Shown: positions 9,395 through 17,271 of the stretch, one piece after another
Position numbering within the stretch: position 1 is the first letter of the stretch
Layout: each line of letters starts with the position of its first letter
Origin: Haloarcula limicola
GTDB taxonomy: Archaea; Halobacteriota; Halobacteria; Halobacteriales; Haloarculaceae
Assembly (NCBI RefSeq): GCF_010119205.1
Contig: NZ_WRXM01000005.1
Location: forward strand, 62,001 to 126,000
DNA: 64,000 bases
Direction: 5' to 3'
Translations under genes and position numbers: made by a program
Notes under the pieces: generated by a model
What the model saw: the letters and a program-made list of their open reading frames with translations, nothing else
Told to the model about the DNA's origin: nothing
The model's database searches: none

Positions 9395-11239
9395 ATGACA
9401 GAACGAAGTAGCGCACAAGGATGTCTTCTTGGCCTGGCCTGCGGCGATGCGTTGGGTCGACCGGTCGAGTTCAAAAGTAGTGACGCGATTAACGCAGAGC
9501 ACGGCAAAGTGACGTCGATGCTCGGCCACGGTACACATGGCCAACCACCGGGGACCATCACTGACGACACCGAGATGGCGCTGTGTATCGCGACGAGTCT
9601 CGTCGATAGCGGTGGATTCGATCCGACCGACGTCGCCGATCGGTTCGCCGAGTGGCTTGAATCTGACCCGTTCGATATCGGGGTGCTGACGCGAGATGGA
9701 CTCGCACAGATCCGTGATGGGGCGTCGTGGGATGAGGCGGGCGTAACTGTCTGGGAGTCTCGTCCGGAAGGGTCCAACGCAGGGAACGGCAGCGTGATGC
9801 GCTGTGCACCATACGCTATCGCGTTTCGGGAGTTCGAGGCGGAACTCGCGCATGTCAGCTGGCTCTCGTCGGCGATTACCCACGCTGACCCCCGCTGTCG
9901 GTGGGGGTGCGTAATCTTGAACCGAACCCTGGCGAATCTGATCCGCGGGAGAAACGCTCCGCTCGCCTATGCACTGCAGAATACGCAGAGTGCGCCGGAC
10001 GAACTCCGATCGGCACTCGAACAAGTGCAGCGAGCGCTCCGAGCAACACGCGATGATGCGTCATTCGACCCTGATATGCCGACGTCAGGTTACGTCGTCG
10101 ATTCGCTTCAGGCAGGTCTGTTCTTTGGCCTGTCTGCCGAGTCTGTCGAAGGTGCTCTGGTTCGGGCGGTCAACAACGGTGGTGACACAGATACAATTGG
10201 TGCCATTGCCGGCGCCGTGGCTGGGGCTCGCTTCGGAGTGAGTGACATCCCAGATCGGTGGATAGACGAGATAGACGAGTCCGCTCGACTGAAGCGCTTA
10301 GCGAAGCAACTGCTCGCGATTTGGATACAGATACCTGGGAAGGAGTACGTAACGCTGGACGACGGGAGTCTCGTCTTCAAACAGCGCACGATCGATGGGC
10401 CAGCGTATATTTCGGTGGGTGAATTCCAGCGAGCGACTATTGGCCATCGCCCCCATCCGGCACCTCACCGAACGATTCGACGAGAGTATCATGAATTGAC
10501 GCCTGCGTCGGCTGCAATGCTGGACTGGGAGCGTCGAGCATACGCTGTCGGGAACGGTCGATGTGATGTCTATAGTGGCTCGAAGCTGCTACCGGGCGAC
10601 GACAGTGCCAGTCCACTGCCGAAGGTCGTGCCGGTGCCCCAGTATCCATTCGCTGAGAGCTTCGACGATCTCCCTGAACAGGATCAGGCACGCGTCCGTC
10701 GTGACATGGAGGCGGCGGCAGAAGCGTACGTGGGTGCTTACACGGCGTTCGCGGGGATTCGGTATCCGATAACGGAACTCGAAACGGAACCAATCGGTAT
10801 CGAACGCATGGACCCGATTGCGGGGGCAACTCGAGTGCTAGTCGGCGTCTTCGGTGATGCAGGCGAAGCACTCCTAGGAAACGCCCAGCGTGGGGGCTAC
10901 GATTCACCCGCCGATATCGAAGCCGCCTTCGAGACGAGGATGGCTGGCCAGGGTATCGGAGCAACTGCTGTCAACAGAACGATGCGAGTATTCGAACCGC
11001 TGATTAGTGGTGCCAGCGCTATTCTGGATTACCTCACGCAGTTTCGGCTGCCGCAGGGCCATCAGTCCTCGAGTGACACAGACCCGGGGAAGCTACTATC
11101 AGATCTCCGTGCGGAAGCGCGGACGATGGTGGGCGAACTATACGGCATGTATGAAGCACTTCGGCGGGTAGCGCTCCGGCACCCGGAGGTCGATTACGAA
11201 GAGTGGCAAGCTATCGCCGGTGAGTCCGGAGGCCGCTAG
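9395..11239 (+). CDS. ADP-ribosylglycohydrolase with a ~290-aa extra domain
   Basis: A 614-residue protein. Residues 1 to about 310 are a DraG/ARH-type hydrolase, which removes ADP-ribose from proteins, nucleic acids or small molecules with two metal ions. Diagnostic motifs are CLLGLACGDALGRPVEF, the metal-binding TDDTEM, GNGSVMRCAP and NNGGDTDTIGAIAGAVAGA. The family is normally about 300 residues, so the C-terminal half is an addition of mostly alpha-helical sequence with no motif I recognise. The ATG at 9395 (MTERSS) is chosen because it begins just before the conserved fold. It probably shares a transcript with the VWA gene upstream. Together these could control or reverse an ADP-ribosylation step, but no transferase is visible nearby. 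Confidence 0.88.
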   Translation: MTERSSAQGCLLGLACGDALGRPVEFKSSDAINAEHGKVTSMLGHGTHGQPPGTITDDTEMALCIATSLVDSGGFDPTDVADRFAEWLESDPFDIGVLTRDGLAQIRDGASWDEAGVTVWESRPEGSNAGNGSVMRCAPYAIAFREFEAELAHVSWLSSAITHADPRCRWGCVILNRTLANLIRGRNAPLAYALQNTQSAPDELRSALEQVQRALRATRDDASFDPDMPTSGYVVDSLQAGLFFGLSAESVEGALVRAVNNGGDTDTIGAIAGAVAGARFGVSDIPDRWIDEIDESARLKRLAKQLLAIWIQIPGKEYVTLDDGSLVFKQRTIDGPAYISVGEFQRATIGHRPHPAPHRTIRREYHELTPASAAMLDWERRAYAVGNGRCDVYSGSKLLPGDDSASPLPKVVPVPQYPFAESFDDLPEQDQARVRRDMEAAAEAYVGAYTAFAGIRYPITELETEPIGIERMDPIAGATRVLVGVFGDAGEALLGNAQRGGYDSPADIEAAFETRMAGQGIGATAVNRTMRVFEPLISGASAILDYLTQFRLPQGHQSSSDTDPGKLLSDLRAEARTMVGELYGMYEALRRVALRHPEVDYEEWQAIAGESGGR

Positions 11240-11359
11240 CGATAGTGGCTGCGTGGCTTACGACCGAGTATAAAACGATGTGGTGAACAATCGGTGGCGA
11301 AATATAGCCGCTCCATCTATCTCGCCTGAGTCTCTGAGCACTGTAGAGCCAATCTCTCT

Positions 11360-12304
11360 TCAGTCACTAAACTGGCCAAGCCCAGTTTGTGACTGGCCGG
11401 CTCGGCTCTCTTCACTGACGCTAGTTGCGATAATTTCTTCGACTTCCCCCCTATTCTCACCGTCACTATTGATCGACCGGGTTGCCCCGACGGTATCTGG
11501 CAGTAGATTCTCTGACTCCGCCTCGTAGAGGTCGTACATCACGCCACTGTTACTCAAAATAACGTGAACTCCTTCGCTGGCCAAGGAGTCGGCAAATTCC
11601 AAGAGTGATTGCTGGTCTTCGGTATCGAACCCATCTGCGCTGTATTTGGTGAAGTCTGCAGTTGTACTCATCGGCTCGTATGGCGGATCGAAGTAGACGA
11701 GGTCACCCGGCGATACGACCTCCTCTACGTACGTATAGTCTTGATTGTAGAGTTCTACGCGCTCTAGAACACGACTTGCTGCACGAACCTCTTCGGCCCG
11801 AACCCAATCTGGGTTAGCATATCGCCCTTGTGGGATGTTAAAGAACCCATCCGCATTTTCACGATACATTCCGTTGAACCCCGTTCGATTGAGATAGAGT
11901 AGAAGGGCAGCCTCTTCAAGCGCATCGAAGTCATCGCCTGCTGGCCGGTTATTAAATCGAGCTCGCTGTTGGTAATAATACGAATCGACATCTTTTCCGC
12001 TCCGGTCTGTCGTCGAAAACGGGAAACTTTCGTCTGGATCGTGTTCGGGGTCCTGGAACTCTCGACACCGATTGATGAGCTTTTCAGGGTTGTCCCGGAC
12101 CTGCCGGTAGAAGTTTACGAGGCGGGCGTTCGTGTCATTCACCGTCCCCGTAGTCGGCTCGATGTCGAAAAAGAGTGCGCCGCCACCTAAGAACGGCTCG
12201 TGGTATGCATTTTCGGTAGCGTCGAAATCACGCGGGAACCTGGCTTTTAGGTCGTCTAACAGCTGCCGTTTACCGCCGGCCCACTTGAGTACCGGTTTCG
12301 TCAT
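11360..12304 (-). CDS. dam: DNA N6-adenine methyltransferase, D12/Dam class
   Basis: A 314-residue D12-class adenine methyltransferase. The N-terminal AdoMet loop is PVLKWAGGKRQLL, the following FLGGGALFFD is the FxGxG motif, and the catalytic motif IV is DPPY at about residue 205. This is the layout of Dam/DpnM-type enzymes that methylate GATC. Pairing with a DpnII-like nuclease on the other strand (12708) supports GATC specificity. The C-terminal 45 residues are acidic and Ser/Gly rich and probably disordered. It is divergent from the HTH gene at 12410, with which it shares a 105-base promoter region. Confidence 0.9.
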   Translation of the reverse strand: MTKPVLKWAGGKRQLLDDLKARFPRDFDATENAYHEPFLGGGALFFDIEPTTGTVNDTNARLVNFYRQVRDNPEKLINRCREFQDPEHDPDESFPFSTTDRSGKDVDSYYYQQRARFNNRPAGDDFDALEEAALLLYLNRTGFNGMYRENADGFFNIPQGRYANPDWVRAEEVRAASRVLERVELYNQDYTYVEEVVSPGDLVYFDPPYEPMSTTADFTKYSADGFDTEDQQSLLEFADSLASEGVHVILSNSGVMYDLYEAESENLLPDTVGATRSINSDGENRGEVEEIIATSVSEESRAGQSQTGLGQFSD

Positions 12305-12409
12305 TCGAGTAAATACAGGGTACGCCTAGGTAAAAAACCTGCCTTTCAGTCTATATTGAAAGGCGATAACTCGAAGAGGGTTAAGTAGGGCGCCCATAGA
12401 TGTATCCGT

Positions 12410-12649
12410 GTGGTCCGGGACCGAGAATCCGATACAGGTCAATACACAGAGACATATTCTGATGAGGCATTCCTCGATGCTATCGACAGCGTAGACCCAC
12501 CGACGACAGCGAATGTCGCCGAATCAGTGGGATGTTCCTATGACTTAGCATATCGCCGTCTCCGTTCGCTTCGTGACGAAGGTAGTGTCGATAATACTGA
12601 GGTTGGCGGGTCGTTTCTCTGGGAACATACTGAGCGCGAAACTGAATGA
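12410..12649 (+). CDS. small winged-HTH protein, possible controller of the DpnII-like system
   Basis: A 79-residue acidic protein beginning with GTG. The core has a helix-turn-helix pattern (TTANVAESVGCSYDLAYRRLRSLRDEG) followed by a short beta wing. It lies between the divergent methyltransferase and the endonuclease gene, 58 bases before the endonuclease start. Restriction-modification systems often have a small controller protein in exactly this place, delaying nuclease expression; that role is inferred from position. Alternatively it may simply be a haloarchaeal regulator. Confidence 0.7.
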   Translation: MVRDRESDTGQYTETYSDEAFLDAIDSVDPPTTANVAESVGCSYDLAYRRLRSLRDEGSVDNTEVGGSFLWEHTERETE

Positions 12650-12707
12650 GACGCCGTTCAATACCCCTGTAAAGGTTATTGAAGTGAAGGAACGTTCTAC
12701 CGCGGTT

Positions 12708-13670
12708 ATGCCAATTCGGCGCCGTCGGCCGCCAGTAACTGAGTTTGTTGGAGAGTTTCAAGAAGGGGTTATCCCCTCTGCGATCCCGATGTCGGATTTC
12801 ATCGATTGGGAACGGATAGAGCGTGAGCTAGCGAACTACCAGCCACAAATCGAGGCACTTGATTCCCTGCGCAACGTCTCTGAGGATGGGTTTATTACTG
12901 GTTTAGCTGATGCCCTCAGTAACGCTGAGGACACGAGAGAGTGGATTGATTTCTACTTCGACCTCTTGGGTCATTCCGGGACAAAATATGCCGCTCTGGA
13001 GGGGCTTTGGCGGTTCTACGATATCCAACGTGCCATCGATAGTGGTGACCGAGACGCTGCGCGGGACCTCGGGAAAGTCTTGCAAGAAATCGGGTTACAG
13101 TATCTCGTCGATACGACCGACGATATCAGTGCGCATTTCCGTGGGATGAAAGTCGGAATGGAATCGCATAAACGAAAGAACCGCGGGGGGGACTGTTTCG
13201 AACAAATCATCCTCGAAGAGCTAGAGACTATTACTCAAACACTTCGCAAGCGAGGTCATCGTGTTGAGGTCATTGAACAGCACACAACACAGTATCAGGA
13301 CGAATCTGGGCAATCGAAGGTCGTAGATTTTGCTATCATGGAAGACGATGAGCCCCGGGTTGTTTTCGAGGCCAACTGCTATACGGCGAGTGGGAGCAAG
13401 CCAAGCGAAATCAAACGGTCTTACGATCGTGTCTCAACACGAATGCGTCAAGACGGTATCGAATGTGTATGGATTACAGATGGACAGGCGTGGGAGACGA
13501 GCCTCGGTAACGTCTTGAAAGAGGCTTACAGGGATATCGTAGACCTCTATAATCTCGAGATGGTCCAAACCGAACTTGAGGACGATGTCCTCGCATACTT
13601 CGAACAAGGAGCAGCTATTGGGGAAGACGAAGTCAATGTTGAACCACAGCAGACGTTCGAAGAGCTTTGA
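12708..13670 (+). CDS. type II restriction endonuclease, DpnII/MboI-like
   Basis: About 320 residues. The sequence from HFRGMKVGMESHKRKNRGGDCFEQIILEELE onward, then KVVDFAIMEDDEPRVVFEANCYTASGSKPSEI, fits DpnII-family endonucleases. The second stretch gives a D...E-x-N active-site arrangement of the PD-(D/E)XK type. DpnII cuts unmethylated GATC; the linked D12 methyltransferase would protect it. The ATG at 12708 starts MPIRRRRPP and is the first good start after the HTH gene; a longer frame back to 12573 would overlap that gene. Base composition is lower in GC than the chromosome. Confidence 0.85.
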   Translation: MPIRRRRPPVTEFVGEFQEGVIPSAIPMSDFIDWERIERELANYQPQIEALDSLRNVSEDGFITGLADALSNAEDTREWIDFYFDLLGHSGTKYAALEGLWRFYDIQRAIDSGDRDAARDLGKVLQEIGLQYLVDTTDDISAHFRGMKVGMESHKRKNRGGDCFEQIILEELETITQTLRKRGHRVEVIEQHTTQYQDESGQSKVVDFAIMEDDEPRVVFEANCYTASGSKPSEIKRSYDRVSTRMRQDGIECVWITDGQAWETSLGNVLKEAYRDIVDLYNLEMVQTELEDDVLAYFEQGAAIGEDEVNVEPQQTFEEL

Positions 13671-13775
13671 GGTAGTCAAGAAGCATTGACGCTCTCAAAT
13701 ATATTGGCAATCTTTTAGCAGCAAACTAGGTACTATTATGTCCTAACAATAGTATCTCATGATAGTGATTGTCTG

Positions 13776-14633
13776 ATGACCTCCTTTGACGACATTAATC
13801 AGGAATTGAACGACTTGCTACCACAATCTCAAACCAGAGAAAAAGAGCCAGATTTAGAGGGGCAGTTTCAGGCATTGTCGTCTCTGGGTGGGCATCTGGG
13901 TGTGTACCGCGACCTGACTAATCCAAGCAAAGACGAACTTCTTTCAGCACTGTATGACCTCAATGTTCGGAACGCCGATAGTGAGTCGGTATTCGATTTT
14001 CTACAGGTTGATGGTGAAACAACGAAGGGATTCATCAGGTCGAAAACTGGGGAGTGGATAGAACAGGAGATTGCGGAAGATCCAACAGCCGATATCTCTG
14101 GAACCTATGGCGAACTCGCGAAGGTAGCCAGTTTTCTTGGTCTCTACGAAAAATACGGTTTAGATGGACCGAGTAAAGAGAAGCTCCAACATGCGCTTGT
14201 GAACTATGGCGTCGAAGCTGTTGCAGATGAGCCAAATAAGTATATAGCCCCCTTGCAGGGAGAAGACGGTACTGACCATTTGATAGGTATCGAAACTGGT
14301 AACGTTACGACCGGCTATCCCATTGATTCGAACGGCCAGAGAATTGGTGATGATGAATACACACGGGATTTACTTCCGAAATTGGCGAAACGGCTCGGTG
14401 ATGGAAGTCACGAAACGTCTGGTGGAGACATCAAGCAGTTCGTGGCAAACCTACCCGATAATGTCGAAAACTTGCTTGACAATGAGAGAGTCGCCCAAAA
14501 CTACCAGTATATGATGCATCGGTTGGCAGAACAAGCCGCTGGAGATGACATCTCAGATGCCATTCGCACAAAGAAGCTGGAAGAAGCTCGCTTCATTACA
14601 GAGGTATTATCTGGAGAGCGCACCTGGGAATGA
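13776..14633 (+). CDS. unknown protein, first gene of the AddAB-like operon
   Basis: A 285-residue acidic, mainly helical protein. I recognise no family. Two similar segments, GGHLGVYRDLTNPSKDELLSAL (about residues 40-60) and ASFLGLYEKYGLDGPSKEKLQHAL (about 112-135), suggest an internal duplication of a helical unit. It ends 58 bases before the GTG of the AddB-like gene and is almost certainly cotranscribed with it and the AddA-like gene. Low GC for a haloarchaeon. A regulatory or targeting role for the helicase-nuclease pair is only inferred from the operon. Confidence 0.7.
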   Translation: MTSFDDINQELNDLLPQSQTREKEPDLEGQFQALSSLGGHLGVYRDLTNPSKDELLSALYDLNVRNADSESVFDFLQVDGETTKGFIRSKTGEWIEQEIAEDPTADISGTYGELAKVASFLGLYEKYGLDGPSKEKLQHALVNYGVEAVADEPNKYIAPLQGEDGTDHLIGIETGNVTTGYPIDSNGQRIGDDEYTRDLLPKLAKRLGDGSHETSGGDIKQFVANLPDNVENLLDNERVAQNYQYMMHRLAEQAAGDDISDAIRTKKLEEARFITEVLSGERTWE

Positions 14634-14691
14634 AAACTCATCACACGTCACCGACCGTAACATTAATTCAACCTGACACTCCAGAGTAAGC

Positions 14692-17271
14692 GTGGCAATT
14701 CAACGGGCTAGATCTATTGACGATATCTACGATGAGGTCGCTGGTGCTGACACTGTTCTCTCGACAGAGGGTCCACTCACGCTCGCACTCGACCGACGTT
14801 TAGAGGAACCTCGCCTAGGGAGACTCGCTGCAACGCCGCGTAGCCATGCGTCGGGACAGATGGTCCCAGCAGACCAGCGACCGCTTTTCCTCGCCATTAT
14901 TGACCAAACGACCCTCTCTTGGAAAGAAGCGGCATTTACCGTCCAACACATCTTGGACTGCTGGGATCGGACTGGAGACCCGGAAAACGTACTGCAAGCG
15001 CAGTATGATACCGCTGCGATGCGGAAGGCACTGGCAGTCGTCCGAGCTGAGCGGAGTACGTATCGAGACTTGGCTGACTCCGACCCCGTAGCGGATGATG
15101 TCGTCGTGGCTGGTGAGGAGTTTTTCACGCCGCTGGATGACACCGTTGTTCCGTCGGGATACAAGTCAGTGGACCTTTTCGCCGAAGGAACATACGAACT
15201 CCCGGAGATCCGTATCTTTGAGTCACCGACAGAAATCGTTGATACACTCGTAAACTATATCGATGCAAACAACGCTGAGGACGTCGGTATTGTTCTCAAT
15301 CGGGGGAGCAGATATGCGACGTTAGTGGAGACCGCCTTCGCCGCTAATGACATTCCATACCGAGGCGGCCCTGGTTTTGAGGATCAGCCGTCCGTCCGAG
15401 CGTTTCTTCGGCTCCTCAGAGCGGCCTTTGACAGCGACGACCTCAGACTGAGCGACATCCGGCCCCTCCTCATACAGATGGCTATCGAGCCGCCAATTGA
15501 CGACGAAAACCGGCGACTATCAACAGTCACTGACGATGCGGTCCAAGACGTAGTTGACCTTATTGACCGGATTCCGTCGTTGTCGTTTAGCGAGGTGCTT
15601 GCAGCCTACAGTAACCGTACGGCAGTGCCGATGTGGGACTTAGAGACCGAACTGGAGACAGTGGGAATTCTCGATAGCCAAGTAACACAGTCGCGCGTTG
15701 ACGACCTTCTGTTCTATCTGGATACGTTCGATGTCCCGTTCGAGTCATCGACTGATGGTGTCCTACTGGCATCAGCGACCTCTTCCGTCTACGTCGACCG
15801 ACCGACCGTGTTTTACATTGGCCTCGACCGGAGTTGGGAGCGGGCGGTCCCTGAGCGGCCATGGGTCGACACGGCGCAAGAAGATGCACTGAATCTCAAA
15901 CGTTTCCAGCTCCTTCTCCAGAACGGCCAGAAGCGTCATTATTTCGTCGTCGATGCAACTGGTGGCGATCCAGTCACTCCCTGTCTCTACTTTGAAGACC
16001 TCCTAGACTCGAAGTTTGACAGTTTCGGGGACCTGCCATCGACACGACACGGGGGACCATCGCTTGGTGGCTCAACACCGTTCAAACACGACCCACCGAA
16101 TGGTGTTTCATCGAGTGACCCAGTCACCTCACTCAGCCAGTCTACATTGCGTACACTCGTCAACTGCCCACGAGAATACTATATCTCGGAGCTTGTCGAG
16201 AGCTCGACGGACCATTTTCGCCAGCGGGGTACTGCCTTCCACGATGTTGCCGAACTCTATACTGTCGCACCGGAGGCTATTCGTACGAACCGTGAGGCGG
16301 TCTTGAACTGGCTCGTTGACGAGCAGCGCCCGTTTTTAGACCAGCACGATGTTGAAACGTGGCGAACGACCGCTGCTGTTGGTCTGGACCTGCTTACGGA
16401 TTACTTGGACGATATTGAAATCGAAGAGCGGGTATACAATGGATACGAGTCGTTTAGCGAGTCACAGAGTCTGGCGACTCATCTCGGCCAGGAACTGGAA
16501 TCAACTGTAACCGAACAGCGGTTTGAGAATGAAGACTTAGGTGGCCACGGTGTCGTCGACCTTGTTCAGGACCCCACAACGCTCGTCGATTACAAAACCG
16601 GTTCACAAAGTACCGCTACTTCAGTCCTCAAAGACGGAGCCATAGAGAACCCAAGCGACACACCAAATTTTCAGGCTCATCATTATCTCGCACACCATCG
16701 AACTGTTACCCCTGAACAGCCTCTTTCCTTCCGTTTTGTGTACTTCCTCGATATTGTCGATAAGGCAGTTGTCAGTCGTGATGATGTCTCTGTTCATGAG
16801 ACTGTGACCGAGGTCGAGTATACTCCCGACCGATTCAGCGACTATATCGGCTCCGAGTCGGTTTATCAATGGCTCTGGGAGGACCTTGCTGAGAGCAATA
16901 ACCGACGTAAAACACTCGAACGAATGGAATACGAACCGTACGCGGCGTTCTTTACGAGCCACGATTACCCCGATGCAGAGTCCAAAGACGAGGTACTGGA
17001 CTCGCCAATCACCTCGGCCTTTGAAAGCCACTGTGTTGACCACGTGGGCGACTACAAGTATGTCCGAAAAGGGGCGCGTTCGACAATGAAGAAGTTATTC
17101 GGGCTGCGTAACGGGCAGCTATTCGGCAGAGACCTTAATGAGTATGAGACATTCCTGCAAACATGGATCAACCAAGTGAACGAGTATCGCAACTCTGGTT
17201 TCCCTGTCGGCGACCCGAACGATGATCGCCTTGACCATCCATTGTTAATCGTCGGCGGTGATGACCAGTGA
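14692..17271 (+). CDS. AddB-like PD-(D/E)XK nuclease subunit
   Basis: An 859-residue protein starting with GTG. The first ~480 residues resemble the inactivated helicase half of AddB/RecC-type subunits: no Walker A is present, but RGGPGFEDQPSVRAFLRLLRA and a region around VFYIGLDRSWERA are typical of the family. From about residue 490 there is a RecB-type nuclease: the QSTLRTLVNCPREYY helix, AFHDVAELY (histidine), GVVDLVQ (first acid) and LVDYKTGS near residue 630 (acid and catalytic lysine). Classical AddB also binds a 4Fe-4S cluster through four cysteines. Here I see only one (NCPREYY) plus an isolated late one, so the cluster is probably absent. Its stop overlaps the next start by four bases. 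Confidence 0.8.
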   Translation: MAIQRARSIDDIYDEVAGADTVLSTEGPLTLALDRRLEEPRLGRLAATPRSHASGQMVPADQRPLFLAIIDQTTLSWKEAAFTVQHILDCWDRTGDPENVLQAQYDTAAMRKALAVVRAERSTYRDLADSDPVADDVVVAGEEFFTPLDDTVVPSGYKSVDLFAEGTYELPEIRIFESPTEIVDTLVNYIDANNAEDVGIVLNRGSRYATLVETAFAANDIPYRGGPGFEDQPSVRAFLRLLRAAFDSDDLRLSDIRPLLIQMAIEPPIDDENRRLSTVTDDAVQDVVDLIDRIPSLSFSEVLAAYSNRTAVPMWDLETELETVGILDSQVTQSRVDDLLFYLDTFDVPFESSTDGVLLASATSSVYVDRPTVFYIGLDRSWERAVPERPWVDTAQEDALNLKRFQLLLQNGQKRHYFVVDATGGDPVTPCLYFEDLLDSKFDSFGDLPSTRHGGPSLGGSTPFKHDPPNGVSSSDPVTSLSQSTLRTLVNCPREYYISELVESSTDHFRQRGTAFHDVAELYTVAPEAIRTNREAVLNWLVDEQRPFLDQHDVETWRTTAAVGLDLLTDYLDDIEIEERVYNGYESFSESQSLATHLGQELESTVTEQRFENEDLGGHGVVDLVQDPTTLVDYKTGSQSTATSVLKDGAIENPSDTPNFQAHHYLAHHRTVTPEQPLSFRFVYFLDIVDKAVVSRDDVSVHETVTEVEYTPDRFSDYIGSESVYQWLWEDLAESNNRRKTLERMEYEPYAAFFTSHDYPDAESKDEVLDSPITSAFESHCVDHVGDYKYVRKGARSTMKKLFGLRNGQLFGRDLNEYETFLQTWINQVNEYRNSGFPVGDPNDDRLDHPLLIVGGDDQ

